Assembly (NCBI GenBank): GCA_910589655.1
Contig: CAJUTJ010000015.1
Span: 4,938-68,937, forward strand
DNA length: 64,000 nt
From: an uncultured Acetatifactor sp.
GTDB lineage: Bacteria; Bacillota; Clostridia; Lachnospirales; Lachnospiraceae
Direction of reading: 5' to 3'
Positions 53,530-63,152 of this stretch are shown one piece after another (within the stretch, counting starts at the first letter, position 1; each line of letters starts with the position of its first letter). The translations under genes were made by a program, and so were the position numbers. The notes below the pieces were generated by a model, which was not told the DNA's origin, searched no databases, and saw nothing but the letters and a program-made list of their open reading frames with translations.

Positions 53530-54476
53530 CACTCGTCATCCTCATCTTCATCACGCTTTTTTGCCAGAGATCTCTGTACGCGGGTGTACAGCTCCTGCGC
53601 CGCATTATATCCCATTTTCTTCTGGCGGTGGTTTACCGCAGCCGTCTCACAGATCACGGCAAGATTCCGTCCGGGACGAATCGGTATATTATGGCAGATA
53701 ATCTTGTTTCCCAAATATTCCGTGTAATTTTCCTCAAGCCCCAGTCTGTCGTACTCCTTATCCTTATCCCACTCCTCCAGCCGGATCACCAGATCAATGC
53801 TGGCGGTGTCCTTCACGGAGGAAGCGCCGTACAGAGCTTTCACGTCTACAATGCCGATGCCTCTGAGTTCAATGAGATGCTTGGTCACATCGGGCGCCGA
53901 ACCGATCAGTGTCTCGTCGCTTACCTTGCGGAGCTCTACCACGTCATCCGTCACCAGACGATGGCCGCGCTTAATCAGCTCCAGAGCCGCCTCGGACTTA
54001 CCTATACCGCTCTCGCCGGTAATTAACACGCCCTCACCGTAGACGTCCACCAGCACACCGTGTACGGAAATACAGGGCGCCAGCTTTACATTCAGCCACC
54101 GGATGGCCTCCGCCATAAATTCCGATGTGGCTTTCTTGGTAGAAAAAACAGGAATCTTATGTGCCAAAGCAGTGTTAAGAAAAATAGCGCAAGGCTTTAA
54201 TTCCCGGCAAAATACGAAAGCCGGAATATCGTATTCCATCAGTTCGTCAAAAATTTCCTGTTGACGCTGCTCCGGCAGACTGTCCATATAAGTATATTCT
54301 ACAAATCCTATCACCTGAAGCCGGGTAGCGTCAAAATGCTCGAAAAATCCGGTCATCTGTAATGCGGGGCGGTTTACATCCGATTGTGTGACACGGATAC
54401 CCCTGATCTCAATATCGGGAGTCAGGTTCTCCAGCTCCATCTTCTCCACAACCCTTTTCAAAGCTACACTTTCCAT
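53529..54476 (-). CDS. hprK: HPr kinase/phosphorylase
   Basis: 315 residues. Phosphorylates HPr and Crh on Ser46 when glycolytic intermediates are high and removes the phosphate when phosphate is high. Walker A GESGIGKSEAAL, catalytic His in CISVHGVLVDVYGEG, and the HprK signature LIELRGIGIVDVKALYG are all present. I take the ATG at 54476 (MESVALKR) with GAGG five bases upstream; an earlier ATG at 54509 lies in a B-like repeat. Its likely substrate, the Asp15 HPr-like protein, is encoded 4 kb downstream in the same block. Confidence 0.96.
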   Translation of the reverse strand: MESVALKRVVEKMELENLTPDIEIRGIRVTQSDVNRPALQMTGFFEHFDATRLQVIGFVEYTYMDSLPEQRQQEIFDELMEYDIPAFVFCRELKPCAIFLNTALAHKIPVFSTKKATSEFMAEAIRWLNVKLAPCISVHGVLVDVYGEGVLITGESGIGKSEAALELIKRGHRLVTDDVVELRKVSDETLIGSAPDVTKHLIELRGIGIVDVKALYGASSVKDTASIDLVIRLEEWDKDKEYDRLGLEENYTEYLGNKIICHNIPIRPGRNLAVICETAAVNHRQKKMGYNAAQELYTRVQRSLAKKRDEDEDDE

Positions 54477-54560
54477 ATCTGCCTCACTTCCGCGCTGACA
54501 GGCTCCCAAACATGCCGTTTCAGCGGCGCCGTCCAGCGCTCCGTTGTTATCTCCCTTGAT
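54477..54560 (-). repeat. Linker-B-like hairpin in the hprK leader
   Basis: Minus strand GGCGCCGCTGAAACGGC-type hairpin followed by ATGTTTGGGAG, which resembles the end of linker B (GGCATGTTTGGAAG), then GTGAGG and the start codon. Degenerate, so moderate support. Confidence 0.45.
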
Positions 54561-54599
54561 TGTAACACATAGGCTTGTTCCTGTGAAGAAGTGAATTTC

Positions 54600-56468
54600 T
54601 TAAAAGCTGTTTTTCCGAAAGAAACCATAAATTTCCTCCGCCGCCCGCACATTCAGCTCCGGAATGGACGACAGCTCCTCCACGGATGCCGCTTTGATCT
54701 CATCAATGGATTTAAAGCGGCGCATCAAAGCCTTTCTCCTCGCAGGTCCCACCCCCGGAATATCGTCCAGCACGGACTTGACTTGTGCCTTGTTCCTCAG
54801 GGAACGATGATATTCGATGGCAAAACGGTGCGCTTCATCCTGAACTCTGGTAATCAGCTTGAACCCCTCCGAATGTGTATCAATGGGCAGTTCGATATTG
54901 TTAAAATACAAGCCTCTGGTGCGGTGGTTATCATCCTTCACCATGCCGCATACGGGAATGTTGATACGCAGCTCATCCAATACGGACAGCGCGATATTTA
55001 CCTGTCCTCTGCCGCCGTCCATCATCAGCAGATCAGGAAATTTGGTAAAACTGCCATATTCCTGATCCAGATCCTTCTCCTCCAGCTCCTTGCTTTCCTC
55101 TATCCCATGGCGGAAACGTCTCGTCAGCACCTCACGCATACAGGCATAGTCGTCAGGGCCGGACACGGTTTTAATCCGGAATTTCCGATAGTCGCTGGGC
55201 TTGGGCTTCCCTTTCTCAAAGACAATCATAGAGCCCACATTTTCAAACCCGTTGATATTGGAGATATCGAAGGCTTCCATACGTTCAATATGACGCAGCC
55301 CCAAGATCTCCGCAATCTCTTTTACCGCACCGATGGTTCTGCCTTCTTCGCGCTTTAATCTCTCCCTGTCCTGTTCCAAAATATGCTTTGCATTCTGTGC
55401 CGCAAGCTCCACCAGCTTCTCCTTGGAACCGATCTTCGGCACACGGATATAGACTCTGCCCCCTTTGCGCTCCGTCAGCCATTTCTCTATCAAAGGACTG
55501 TCTTCAATCTCATACTGGAGCATCAGTTCTCTGGGAATAAAAGGGGTTCCGGCATAAAACTGTTTGACAAAATTTTCCAGAATCTCCGCCTTGTTTTCCG
55601 ACACATGAGTCATATAATAATGTTCTCTGCCGATAAGTCTGCCGTCGCGGACAAAGAATACCTGCACCACAGCCTCGTTCTCGTCCCGATACAACGCAAT
55701 AATATCCTTGTCCTCCCCCACGCTGTCGGTCATCTTCTGCTTTTGGGCTACCTGCTTTACACTGTTGTACAAATCCCTGTAGCCTGCGGCGGTCTCAAAG
55801 TCCAGAGCTTCCGCCGCAGTCTGCATCTTTGTCTCCAAATCCTTCAGAATTATATTATAATTGCCGTTTAAGAAGTCCAGCGCCTGATTTATCCTCGCCC
55901 TGTACCCTTCCCGATCGATATAGCCCTGACAGGGCGCCATACACTGTTTGATATGATAGTTCAGGCAAGGACGTTCCAAACCGATATCTCTGGGCAGACT
56001 GCGGTTACAGGTACGCAGACAATACAGTTTATTTAATAGCTCTATGGTATCCTTCACCGCGCCCGCGCTGGTATAAGGCCCGAAATATTTGGATTTGTCC
56101 TTTTTCATAGTGCGGGAAAACAACACCCGGGGATATTCCTCTCCCACCGTTACCTTAATATAAGGATAGGTTTTGTCATCCTTTAGCAAAGTATTATATT
56201 TCGGAGAATTTTCCTTAATTAAATTGTTTTCCAGTACAAGCGCTTCCAGCTCGGAATCCGTAACAATGTATTCAAACCGCGCAATCAGCGTCACCATCTT
56301 GTCAATCATGGGACCCCGCCCGATATTCTCCCGAAAATAGGAACGGACTCGGTTGTGGAGATTGACGGCTTTTCCCACATACAAAATGACATCCCTGTCG
56401 TCACGCATGATATAGACACCCGGCTCCTTAGGAAGCTTTTTTAGTTCTTCTTCAAAGTTAAATGTCAC
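54600..56468 (-). CDS. uvrC: Excinuclease ABC subunit C
   Basis: 622 residues; makes both incisions around DNA lesions with UvrB. Domains in order: GIY-YIG nuclease ([23 protein letters not shown]), a Cys-rich segment ([20 protein letters not shown]), the UVR domain (about 205-240), the RNase-H-like nuclease domain ([34 protein letters not shown]), and a C-terminal helix-hairpin-helix pair ([32 protein letters not shown]). The start is a GTG at 56468 with AAGGAGG eight bases upstream. It heads the block uvrC-hprK-ROK kinase-murB-rapZ-whiA, with a gap of 123 bases to hprK. Confidence 0.97.
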   Translation of the reverse strand: MTFNFEEELKKLPKEPGVYIMRDDRDVILYVGKAVNLHNRVRSYFRENIGRGPMIDKMVTLIARFEYIVTDSELEALVLENNLIKENSPKYNTLLKDDKTYPYIKVTVGEEYPRVLFSRTMKKDKSKYFGPYTSAGAVKDTIELLNKLYCLRTCNRSLPRDIGLERPCLNYHIKQCMAPCQGYIDREGYRARINQALDFLNGNYNIILKDLETKMQTAAEALDFETAAGYRDLYNSVKQVAQKQKMTDSVGEDKDIIALYRDENEAVVQVFFVRDGRLIGREHYYMTHVSENKAEILENFVKQFYAGTPFIPRELMLQYEIEDSPLIEKWLTERKGGRVYIRVPKIGSKEKLVELAAQNAKHILEQDRERLKREEGRTIGAVKEIAEILGLRHIERMEAFDISNINGFENVGSMIVFEKGKPKPSDYRKFRIKTVSGPDDYACMREVLTRRFRHGIEESKELEEKDLDQEYGSFTKFPDLLMMDGGRGQVNIALSVLDELRINIPVCGMVKDDNHRTRGLYFNNIELPIDTHSEGFKLITRVQDEAHRFAIEYHRSLRNKAQVKSVLDDIPGVGPARRKALMRRFKSIDEIKAASVEELSSIPELNVRAAEEIYGFFRKNSF

Positions 56469-56534
56469 CGTTTCCCCCTCCTTAACCGTTTATTCTTCCG
56501 CTGCTTCGGCCGTAGTAGACACCCGGATATGCCC

Positions 56535-57722
56535 TTAATTCTGTTCTTCCGCCTGTGCTGCAAAAAATCCGTCAATGCCGTTGGCGATGCCTTCCGCGAT
56601 TTTCTGCTGGTATTCCTCCGTGGCCATCAGCGCATCTTCCTCCGGATTGGTCATATAGCCCATTTCCACTATGGTCACGGGCACCTGACACCAATTGATG
56701 CCGCTCATGGTATCCGTCTCCCAGACACGTTGTTTCTTACAATCGGTGGCTGCCGTCAGTTCGTCCAACACCTTTTCGGACAAATCCTTGCTCTGTTCAT
56801 AAAAGGCACTGTTGTACGGATTCTCCGCCGTCTGGCATATGGTCATTGCACCGTGGACGGAAGATTTCTCCGACCCGTTGGCATGAATGCGGATAAAAGC
56901 GTCCGCTCCCGCATCATTTGCCACTTGGGCGCGTTCTGCGTTGCTGATGTTGACATCATGGGTGGTACGCACCATAATCACTTCATAGCCGCGGCTGACC
57001 AGCTCGTCCTCCAGCTTCTCCGCCACCATCAGTGTCAGTTCATATTCCTTCAACCCGCTGGTTTCCCCGTGGGTTCCGCCTGCCACTTTTGCTTTCATCT
57101 CCGTGGCTCCGGGTCCCACCGGCTCCTTTTCGCTGTTGCCCTTCTGTTGATGTCCCGCGTCGATCACCACCAGATACCCGTTGGAGCCATGAACCGTTTC
57201 CGCGGGAATATCGTCAGACTCTCCGGTACGGGACGGGGGAGCGGCGCCGGTATCCTCCGGAACCGCAGCCGGAGATGTTGACACCTCCGGCGCTGCAGCC
57301 GATTCCGGCATAGGCTCCGAAGGCAGCGGTTCCGATGCCGAAGGCTCCGATGAAGAAGACTCCGGCGATGCATGCTCGGACGAAGGAGACTCCGATGACG
57401 AAAGCTCCGGCGAAGAAGACTTCGGCGACGAAGACTCCGATGAAGGAGACTCCGGCGATGCATGTTCGGACGAAGGAGACTCCGATGACGAAAGCTCGGA
57501 CGACGAAGACTCCGGCGAAGGAGACTCCGATGACGAAGGCTCTGACGGCACGGACGCCGATAATGAAGAAACCGTTTGTGCGTCCGGTCGTTTTTCATCG
57601 ATATCTTCTCCGAAAGCAACAAACAACAGTATCCCGAGACCTGCTGCCGTCAAACATACCATTAATATGATAAGCCGCATCTTTGAAGCCGCTCCTTTTT
57701 TATGATTGCCATTGTTTTTCAT
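56535..57722 (-). CDS. N-acetylmuramoyl-L-alanine amidase (Amidase_3) with Ser/Glu/Pro-rich stalk
   Basis: 395 residues. One N-terminal membrane anchor ([21 protein letters not shown]), then about 115 residues almost wholly Ser, Glu and Pro, then a zinc amidase_3 domain: VIDAGHQQ (His), LKEYELTL (Glu), IRIHANG (His) and [13 protein letters not shown] (catalytic Glu). It cleaves the bond between muramic acid and the stem peptide. The stalk would hold the enzyme away from the membrane and is encoded by nearly repeated DNA. ATG at 57722, with AAAGG eight bases upstream; an earlier ATG is ignored. It is about 65 bases upstream of uvrC on the same strand. Confidence 0.9.
   Translation of the reverse strand: MKNNGNHKKGAASKMRLIILMVCLTAAGLGILLFVAFGEDIDEKRPDAQTVSSLSASVPSEPSSSESPSPESSSSELSSSESPSSEHASPESPSSESSSPKSSSPELSSSESPSSEHASPESSSSEPSASEPLPSEPMPESAAAPEVSTSPAAVPEDTGAAPPSRTGESDDIPAETVHGSNGYLVVIDAGHQQKGNSEKEPVGPGATEMKAKVAGGTHGETSGLKEYELTLMVAEKLEDELVSRGYEVIMVRTTHDVNISNAERAQVANDAGADAFIRIHANGSEKSSVHGAMTICQTAENPYNSAFYEQSKDLSEKVLDELTAATDCKKQRVWETDTMSGINWCQVPVTIVEMGYMTNPEEDALMATEEYQQKIAEGIANGIDGFFAAQAEEQN
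57310..57560 (-). repeat. Low-complexity coding repeat of the amidase stalk
   Basis: Built of short units (GAAGACTCCGA-, GACGAAAGCTC-like on the plus strand). A block encoding [17 protein letters not shown] occurs twice, about 27 codons apart, nearly identical in DNA, which points to a recent duplication. Confidence 0.85.
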
Positions 57723-57851
57723 CGTTCTGCCTTTCCTGTTGATTGATACCCGTACCGTCATAAAAATATTATTGTAAAAGTATCCTATTTCATTACTCCC
57801 GTCATATTAAATTGCGCCCCTGACGGTTCGTCAAGATGAACGTATGGAGGA

Positions 57852-58709
57852 TTATAATAATTCCATCTCGTCTTTCATTTGCGTAAAACCGAATTTTTCG
57901 TATAAAGGCTTCCCTTCTTCCGTAGCCTCCAAGGAAATCTGCCCGATTCCCCGATTCCTTGCTTCCGCCACAAGCAGTTCCAACATTTTCATGGCGATTC
58001 CCTTTCTTCTGTAATCCGGATGTGTATATACATTCATAATATATGCCTTTTTACCGCTTGGATTATGGTACGTGGGCATTATCCGGTAAAAGCTGACACT
58101 GCCCGCCGCAATCCACCTGCTTCCGTCATATACCAGATAGGTCACATTACTATCCTTCTCAAAGCTCTCACTATAATATTTTCTCGTTTCGGCTTCCACT
58201 TCCGCCATTTCCGCATCCGCCGGCAATTTATTTGCGTCTCTCAGAACTTCCAGCCTTCCGGCCACAAGAAGATCCAAATCCTTCCGGAGTGCCTTCTTAA
58301 AATAATAGCGTCCGATTTGTGCATACAGTACGGGAGTGATATCCGGATAGGTCAAATACTCCGGCAGTATGTCAAAAAATCGTATTTCCGACATTTCACT
58401 CTCGGGCATAGCTTCTAACCTGTGAATCTCCGCCTCAAAGACCATTCCGCCGGATCCCACATTGTCCTCCGTTCCGGCCCAGTAATCACATACCGGCTTG
58501 ATCTCAAACTCAACCGCTCCGGATTCCTCGTATAATTCTCTTTTCGCGGCCTCCAGCGGCGTCTCACCCGGTTCGATATGCCCCCCTTGAGTTTCCCATG
58601 TAGTGCGCGCCTTATGCCTGCTGAGCATAATCTTTCCCTTATATACGGATAAAACCACCACATATTTATATTGCTGTAACTCATTTAACCGATAGATTTT
58701 ACATATCAT
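57852..58709 (-). CDS. NUDIX hydrolase - GNAT acetyltransferase fusion
   Basis: 285 residues. Residues 1-140 are a NUDIX domain with a perfect box (GGHIEPGETP..AAKRELYEESGA, pattern G-x5-E-x7-REUXEEXGU) that hydrolyses nucleoside-diphosphate-linked or related compounds. Residues about 145-285 are a GNAT domain with YIMNVYTHPDYRRKGIAMKMLELL and SLEATEEGKPLYEKFGF. The two activities may act on one metabolite or one may be regulatory; substrate unknown. I take the ATG at 58709; a GGAGG lies 12 bases upstream inside a B-like repeat, which is a long spacing. An upstream ATG at 58751 would add residues coded by the repeat. Confidence 0.88.
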   Translation of the reverse strand: MICKIYRLNELQQYKYVVVLSVYKGKIMLSRHKARTTWETQGGHIEPGETPLEAAKRELYEESGAVEFEIKPVCDYWAGTEDNVGSGGMVFEAEIHRLEAMPESEMSEIRFFDILPEYLTYPDITPVLYAQIGRYYFKKALRKDLDLLVAGRLEVLRDANKLPADAEMAEVEAETRKYYSESFEKDSNVTYLVYDGSRWIAAGSVSFYRIMPTYHNPSGKKAYIMNVYTHPDYRRKGIAMKMLELLVAEARNRGIGQISLEATEEGKPLYEKFGFTQMKDEMELL

Positions 58710-58800
58710 GTTATTTTCACGCCTCCAGCCATGCCGCCATAAACTGCTCAAACAATGAATGAATCATTCCGTTCTGCGAAATGTCAAATCAAGAGGATAA
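58710..58800 (-). repeat. Linker-B-like leader of the NUDIX-GNAT gene
   Basis: Minus strand: GATTCATTCATTGTTTGAG, GGCGGCATGGCTGGAGGCGTGAAA, matching the core and end of linker B (TTCATTGATTGTTTGTGCCG, GGCATGTTTGGAAGTGTGAAA). The final GGAGG is placed as ribosome binding site. Confidence 0.6.
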
Positions 58801-58898
58801 TTGTCCTCGGAATTAACGGCACGATAAATATTATAGGGGATACGGGATGATTTATCAAGACTCTGACGCTCTTTTTCGAACAAATATTCTCCACAGGT

Positions 58899-58976
58899 GT
58901 TACATTTCACTCCGTGACCGGTAACGCATGCACAGAAACCGCAAAACAGTGGTTTGTGCGTTTTTCTGCGTTTTTA
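58899..58976. repeat. Repeat family E, copy 5 (partial, degenerate)
   Basis: Starts GTTACATTTCACTCCGT, then GCATGCACAGAAACCGCAAAACAGTGGTTT, matching the first half of family E with changes; the right half is missing. It lies just upstream of the PocR gene promoter. Confidence 0.65.
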
Positions 58977-58989
58977 CGCTTACCAAACC

Positions 58990-59018
58990 TTGACAATCCT
59001 CCTTGAAAAAAATAAAAT
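58990..59018 (+). promoter_or_regulatory. Sigma-A promoter of the PocR/EAL operon
   Basis: TTGACA (58990-58995), 17-base spacer, TAAAAT (59013-59018). The predicted transcript starts near 59025, about 40 bases before the start codon. Confidence 0.82.
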
Positions 59019-59065
59019 AGATATATGGCATTTTATTTAGTTTCTGTTATTAAGGAGCATTGGTA

Positions 59066-60325
59066 ATGCAGAATGTAAAATTAACGGATTTAATTGATCC
59101 CGGTATCCTGCAAAAGATTCAGGACAGCCTTTCCGATTATATAGGTATGGCCAGCTTAATTGCGGATGAAAACGGAACTCCCGTCACGGCGGGCAGCGGC
59201 TTTACCGATTTTTGCAATAATCTTACGAGAAAGTCGGCGTTAGGCTGTACCCGTTGTGAACAATGCGACAAACAAGGTGCATTGGAGACCTTGCAAAACG
59301 GGAAACCGGCAGTCTATCACTGCCATGCCGGACTGGTGGATTATGCCGCCCCCATTATGTTGGAAAATACCTTTATCGGCAGTATTATCGGAGGACAGGT
59401 TCTGACCAATCCTCTGAAGGAAGAGGACTTCCGCCGTACCGCGCGGGAGCTTTCCATTGACGAAGATACTTATGTGAATGCCGCTAAAAAAGTTCCCTAC
59501 CGGGAGCTTGCGGATGTGGAGCGGGCGGCCAAATTCTTGTCCGAGATTGCATCCGGTTTATCCGATATGGCTTACAAGAATTACATCGCGCTTCAAAACA
59601 GCAAAAAGCTTGAGCGGGCGGCACACTCTCAGACCGCATTCATCATTGATATCAGCGCCAGCATCCAGCGGGATATGTCTCATTGGATCGAATCCGCAAA
59701 ACTTGCCGTAGACAAACAGGATTATCTTTCCATGTCTCGGACTTTGGACGACATTACCATCAGAGGCACCGAACTTCTGTCCACTCTGAAAGACACGGTG
59801 GAGTATGCCCGCATGAATGACGGCGAAATAGAGTTAAGCGAAACGGAGTACAATTTCGAAAAACTGTTGACCGGTATCTGTAAAAAGACCCAACGATATC
59901 TTCACACGGGAAACACTGTATTTCATATACAAATAGACGATTCCGTCCCCACATTCCTCTTGGGCGACGAAGGACGCATCAGCCAAGTTCTTACCAAAGT
60001 AATCAGTAATGCCGTCAATTGCCCGAAGACTACCGAAATCACTGTCTCCGCACACTGCAGGGCGGCATCCTATGCCAGACTGCTGATTATTGAGATCAGC
60101 GACAACAGCGGCGGCATGACGGAGGAAGAGCTGGCAAATGCAAACGACTACCTGATCAATCATGATTTCCAATTAATTGAATCTATGGAGGCAGACGGCA
60201 TCGGGCCCTCAATTATCGGACTCTTAATCAAACAAATGTCCGGCACAATGAAAATATCTTGTATGAAAAATGTGGGAACCACCTATACTATACAAATCCC
60301 GCAGCTGCCTGCAGAACAAGTTTAA
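59066..60325 (+). CDS. PocR-domain protein with degenerate histidine-kinase module
   Basis: 419 residues. Residues 10-170 are a PocR-type sensory domain (GMASLIADENGTPVTAGSGFTDFC, CTRCEQCD, YHCHAGLVDYAAPI), with conserved Cys residues that bind small ligands or metal in relatives. The second half resembles a histidine kinase: an H-box-like helix FIIDISASIQRDM that lacks the phospho-accepting His, then an ATPase domain with VISNAVNC (N box), EISDNSGGM and GIGPSIIGLLIKQMSG. It is therefore unlikely to autophosphorylate normally. No membrane segment. AAGGAG eight bases before the ATG at 59066. It forms an operon with the GGDEF-EAL gene 55 bases downstream. Confidence 0.87.
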   Translation: MQNVKLTDLIDPGILQKIQDSLSDYIGMASLIADENGTPVTAGSGFTDFCNNLTRKSALGCTRCEQCDKQGALETLQNGKPAVYHCHAGLVDYAAPIMLENTFIGSIIGGQVLTNPLKEEDFRRTARELSIDEDTYVNAAKKVPYRELADVERAAKFLSEIASGLSDMAYKNYIALQNSKKLERAAHSQTAFIIDISASIQRDMSHWIESAKLAVDKQDYLSMSRTLDDITIRGTELLSTLKDTVEYARMNDGEIELSETEYNFEKLLTGICKKTQRYLHTGNTVFHIQIDDSVPTFLLGDEGRISQVLTKVISNAVNCPKTTEITVSAHCRAASYARLLIIEISDNSGGMTEEELANANDYLINHDFQLIESMEADGIGPSIIGLLIKQMSGTMKISCMKNVGTTYTIQIPQLPAEQV

Positions 60326-60380
60326 AGCAGGAACGTCCAGACAGCTCACCCTTGCGGAAAAAAGAGAAAGGACTTGTCAC

Positions 60381-62060
60381 ATGGAATTTAACGCCACTCA
60401 ATATGCGGAAGCCATAGATGACTTCCTAATGAAAATGGAAAGGTTGTCCGGCGACGATGATCCCGACTGTCAGACGGCAATCGAAAAAATCGGCGCTCTG
60501 CTCCGTATTGCTATGGTCAGAGTGTGCTTCTATATGACACCGGAAAGCGAACTGCAGGGAATGGGGCAGGATCTCTGTCTCTATAAAAACGGGACTGCGG
60601 ATATGGAACGCTTTTATCATCAGCGGGAAACCACCGGCAGCGGGAATGTTGTCATTTATTACATTCATCAGAGAGCAGGCGAGCCGGATTGGTCCCAGCA
60701 TGAAGTAGAAAAGCTTCAGGTTCTGGCAAAAATGCTTTTTGTTTATAACGGTCGTTCTCACATTATGAAAATGATCGAATATCTGCTTTTTTATGACCGT
60801 GACTTAAATATTTACAACCTTTCCTATTTCAGGAAACATGCCGACAAACTAATATCCCTGAACCGTATCGGTGAGTTTACCGCATGTTATTTTGATTTAA
60901 ATCATTTCTCCACCGTGAACCAGCAGGTGGGGAAGGAACGCGGCAACCAAATCATGTTTTCTTTTGTCAACCGGCTTTACGGTCTTTTTTCCAATCCGGA
61001 GGAAGAACTTGTATGCCGCATCGGCGGGGATAATTTTATCACTATTTTTTACAAAGAGCACACCGACAAAGTGATGCGGTTTTTGGAGGGAACGGAAATC
61101 GGTATTGATGATTCCCTTCAAACCAAGGTTCTGATCACTGCCTCGGCAGGCTTTTATGCCATTCCCGAAAACTGCCGTACTTCCACGGACATTGTAGACC
61201 GGGTCAGTATGGCTAACAATGTGGCCAAAAATCTCACGGCGGAATCCTCCGCATTTTATAATGAAGAATTGCTGCAGCATGTCAATGATATTGCATTGGT
61301 TCAGAATCTCTTTCCGGAAGCATTGAAGCACGAAGAGTTTCTGGTATACTACCAGCCCAAAGTCTTCTTAAAGAACTACGAGCTGATCGGGGCGGAAGCG
61401 CTGTGCCGCTGGCAGCATAACGATGAGATTATCCAGCCCGGAAGATTTATCCCCGTTCTGGAACAGAGCAAGGCCATCTGTGCTCTTGACTTTTATATGC
61501 TGGATCATGTATGCAGGGATATCCGCAAATGGCTGGACGAGGGACGCAGGGTGGTAAAGGTATCGGTCAATCTGTCCCGCTGCCATTTTGGCAATCCTAA
61601 CCTGCTCAACGATATATTGGAAACCATCGATAAGCATGATGTACCCCATAAATATATAGAAATTGAATTGACAGAGACCACCACCGACGTCAGTTTTAAA
61701 GATTTAAAAGACATTGTTTTCGGACTTCAGTCTCACGGCATCAGTACCGCCGTGGATGATTTCGGGACGGGTTACTCCTCCCTGAATCTGGTAAGGGAGC
61801 TTCCTTGGAATATTATAAAAATTGATAAGAGCTTCCTGAAAAAAAATGAAGAAGCCCCCGAGCAGAACCGCGTAATGTTAAAGCATATCATTGCCATGTC
61901 TCAGGAAATGGGTATCGCTCCCATTGTGGAAGGAGTAGAAACCATAGAGCATGTAAAAATATTAAAAGAAAACAATTGTTTTCTGGCGCAAGGCTATTGC
62001 TTTGATAAACCGCTTCCTAAAAACGTTTTCGAAAATCGTCTGGAGCAGCTGATGGCTTGA
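60381..62060 (+). CDS. GGDEF-EAL protein, probable c-di-GMP phosphodiesterase
   Basis: 559 residues. N-terminal region (1-150) is an uncharacterised sensor-like domain. A GGDEF domain follows with the site reading RIGGDNF, so diguanylate cyclase activity is probably lost. The EAL domain keeps all key residues: GAEALCRW, VNLSRCHF, EIELTETTT, VDDFGTGYSS, KIDKSF, VEGVET and QGYCFDKPLP. It should hydrolyse cyclic di-GMP, perhaps with the GGDEF part as a regulatory site. ATG 60381 with AAAGGA nine bases upstream. Likely controlled by, or partner of, the PocR protein encoded just upstream. Confidence 0.9.
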   Translation: MEFNATQYAEAIDDFLMKMERLSGDDDPDCQTAIEKIGALLRIAMVRVCFYMTPESELQGMGQDLCLYKNGTADMERFYHQRETTGSGNVVIYYIHQRAGEPDWSQHEVEKLQVLAKMLFVYNGRSHIMKMIEYLLFYDRDLNIYNLSYFRKHADKLISLNRIGEFTACYFDLNHFSTVNQQVGKERGNQIMFSFVNRLYGLFSNPEEELVCRIGGDNFITIFYKEHTDKVMRFLEGTEIGIDDSLQTKVLITASAGFYAIPENCRTSTDIVDRVSMANNVAKNLTAESSAFYNEELLQHVNDIALVQNLFPEALKHEEFLVYYQPKVFLKNYELIGAEALCRWQHNDEIIQPGRFIPVLEQSKAICALDFYMLDHVCRDIRKWLDEGRRVVKVSVNLSRCHFGNPNLLNDILETIDKHDVPHKYIEIELTETTTDVSFKDLKDIVFGLQSHGISTAVDDFGTGYSSLNLVRELPWNIIKIDKSFLKKNEEAPEQNRVMLKHIIAMSQEMGIAPIVEGVETIEHVKILKENNCFLAQGYCFDKPLPKNVFENRLEQLMA

Positions 62061-62088
62061 TTCCGGCACCAAAACCCTTAGGGAGGAA

Positions 62089-62496
62089 AGTGTGAAGGAA
62101 ATCACTAAGCTCGAAAAGACCTCGCTAAGTGATTTCACGCTCTGCGGAGCAGAGCTTCTTCACACGCAAGAACGCAAGAGCAGCGTTCTTCCGGCCTTGC
62201 ACCAATTCATAAATTGTTTGTGCCGACTGCGTCGGCATGGCTAGAAGTGTGAAGGAAATCACTAAGCTCGAAAAGACCTCGCTAAGTGATTTCACGCTCT
62301 GCGAAGCAGAGCTTCTTCACACGCAAGAATCCGCAAGCGGATTCTTACGGACTTGCACTGATTCATTGATTGTTTGTGCCGCCGATGGCGGCATGACGGG
62401 AAGTGTGAAAAATGCTTCTAAGGCAGCAAAAGACACTGCCTAAGAAGTATTAAGTTTCATATCTATTTGAGCCGCTAAAGCGGCACGGAGGTTATT
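62089..62496 (+). repeat. Hairpin array C-B-C-B-D-L upstream of luxS
   Basis: Cassette C at 62090-62164 and 62245-62322, linker B at 62165-62240 and 62323-62400 (stems AAGAACGC..GCGTTCTT and AAGAATCCGC..GCGGATTCTT), cassette D at 62402-62460, leader L up to the luxS start. It starts about 30 bases after the EAL gene stop. The L part lost its first hairpin (about 30 bases shorter than at 28501 and 49498) but keeps GCCGCtaaaGCGGC and GGAGG. Confidence 0.9.
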
Positions 62497-62976
62497 ATGG
62501 AAAAAATTGCAAGCTTTACCATCGACCATATCAAGCTGCAGCCCGGTATCTACGTATCGCGAAAAGATACCGTGGGTGCGGAGGTCATCACCACCTTTGA
62601 TCTGCGCATGACCAGCCCCAACGAGGAGCCTGTGATGAACACTGCGGAGGTACATACCATTGAACATCTGGGCGCCACTTTTCTGCGCAATCATACCGTT
62701 TATAAGGACAAGACGATTTATTTCGGCCCCATGGGCTGCCGTACCGGATTTTATCTTCTTCTGGCAGGCGATTTGTCTTCCCATGACATTGTTCCCCTTA
62801 TCGTGGAAATGTTCGAGTTTATCAGAGATTTCAAGGATGAGGTTCCCGGAGCATCCCCCAAAGACTGCGGCAATTATCTGGACATGAACCTGCCCATGGC
62901 AAACTTCCTTGCAAAGAGGTTTTTAGACAACGTACTGTACCGGATTGATGACAGCAGACTTGTTTATCCGGAATAA
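62497..62976 (+). CDS. luxS: S-ribosylhomocysteine lyase LuxS
   Basis: Converts S-ribosylhomocysteine to homocysteine and DPD, the precursor of autoinducer AI-2. 159 residues. Metal ligands HTIEH (His53, His57; Glu56 acts in catalysis) and Cys in KDCGNYLDMNLPMAN; the catalytic Cys81 is in GPMGCRTGFYL. The start codon comes right after leader L (GGAGGTTATT). mtnN, which makes the substrate, follows on the same strand after 176 bases, so both enzymes of the activated methyl cycle are together. Confidence 0.96.
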   Translation: MEKIASFTIDHIKLQPGIYVSRKDTVGAEVITTFDLRMTSPNEEPVMNTAEVHTIEHLGATFLRNHTVYKDKTIYFGPMGCRTGFYLLLAGDLSSHDIVPLIVEMFEFIRDFKDEVPGASPKDCGNYLDMNLPMANFLAKRFLDNVLYRIDDSRLVYPE

Positions 62977-63152
62977 TATCACAAAAGGCATTTCATAATC
63001 CTGATTTGGATGCCAGCCAAGGCAGGTACATAAGAGCCAAAGCGTATATGAAAGGAACGTCTAAGAAAAAGCAGAAAGATACATATGGGATTGTGAGCCG
63101 CAGAAAAACTGCAGCACTCACTTGCAGGTTACGGAAAGGCATGGTTATTATT

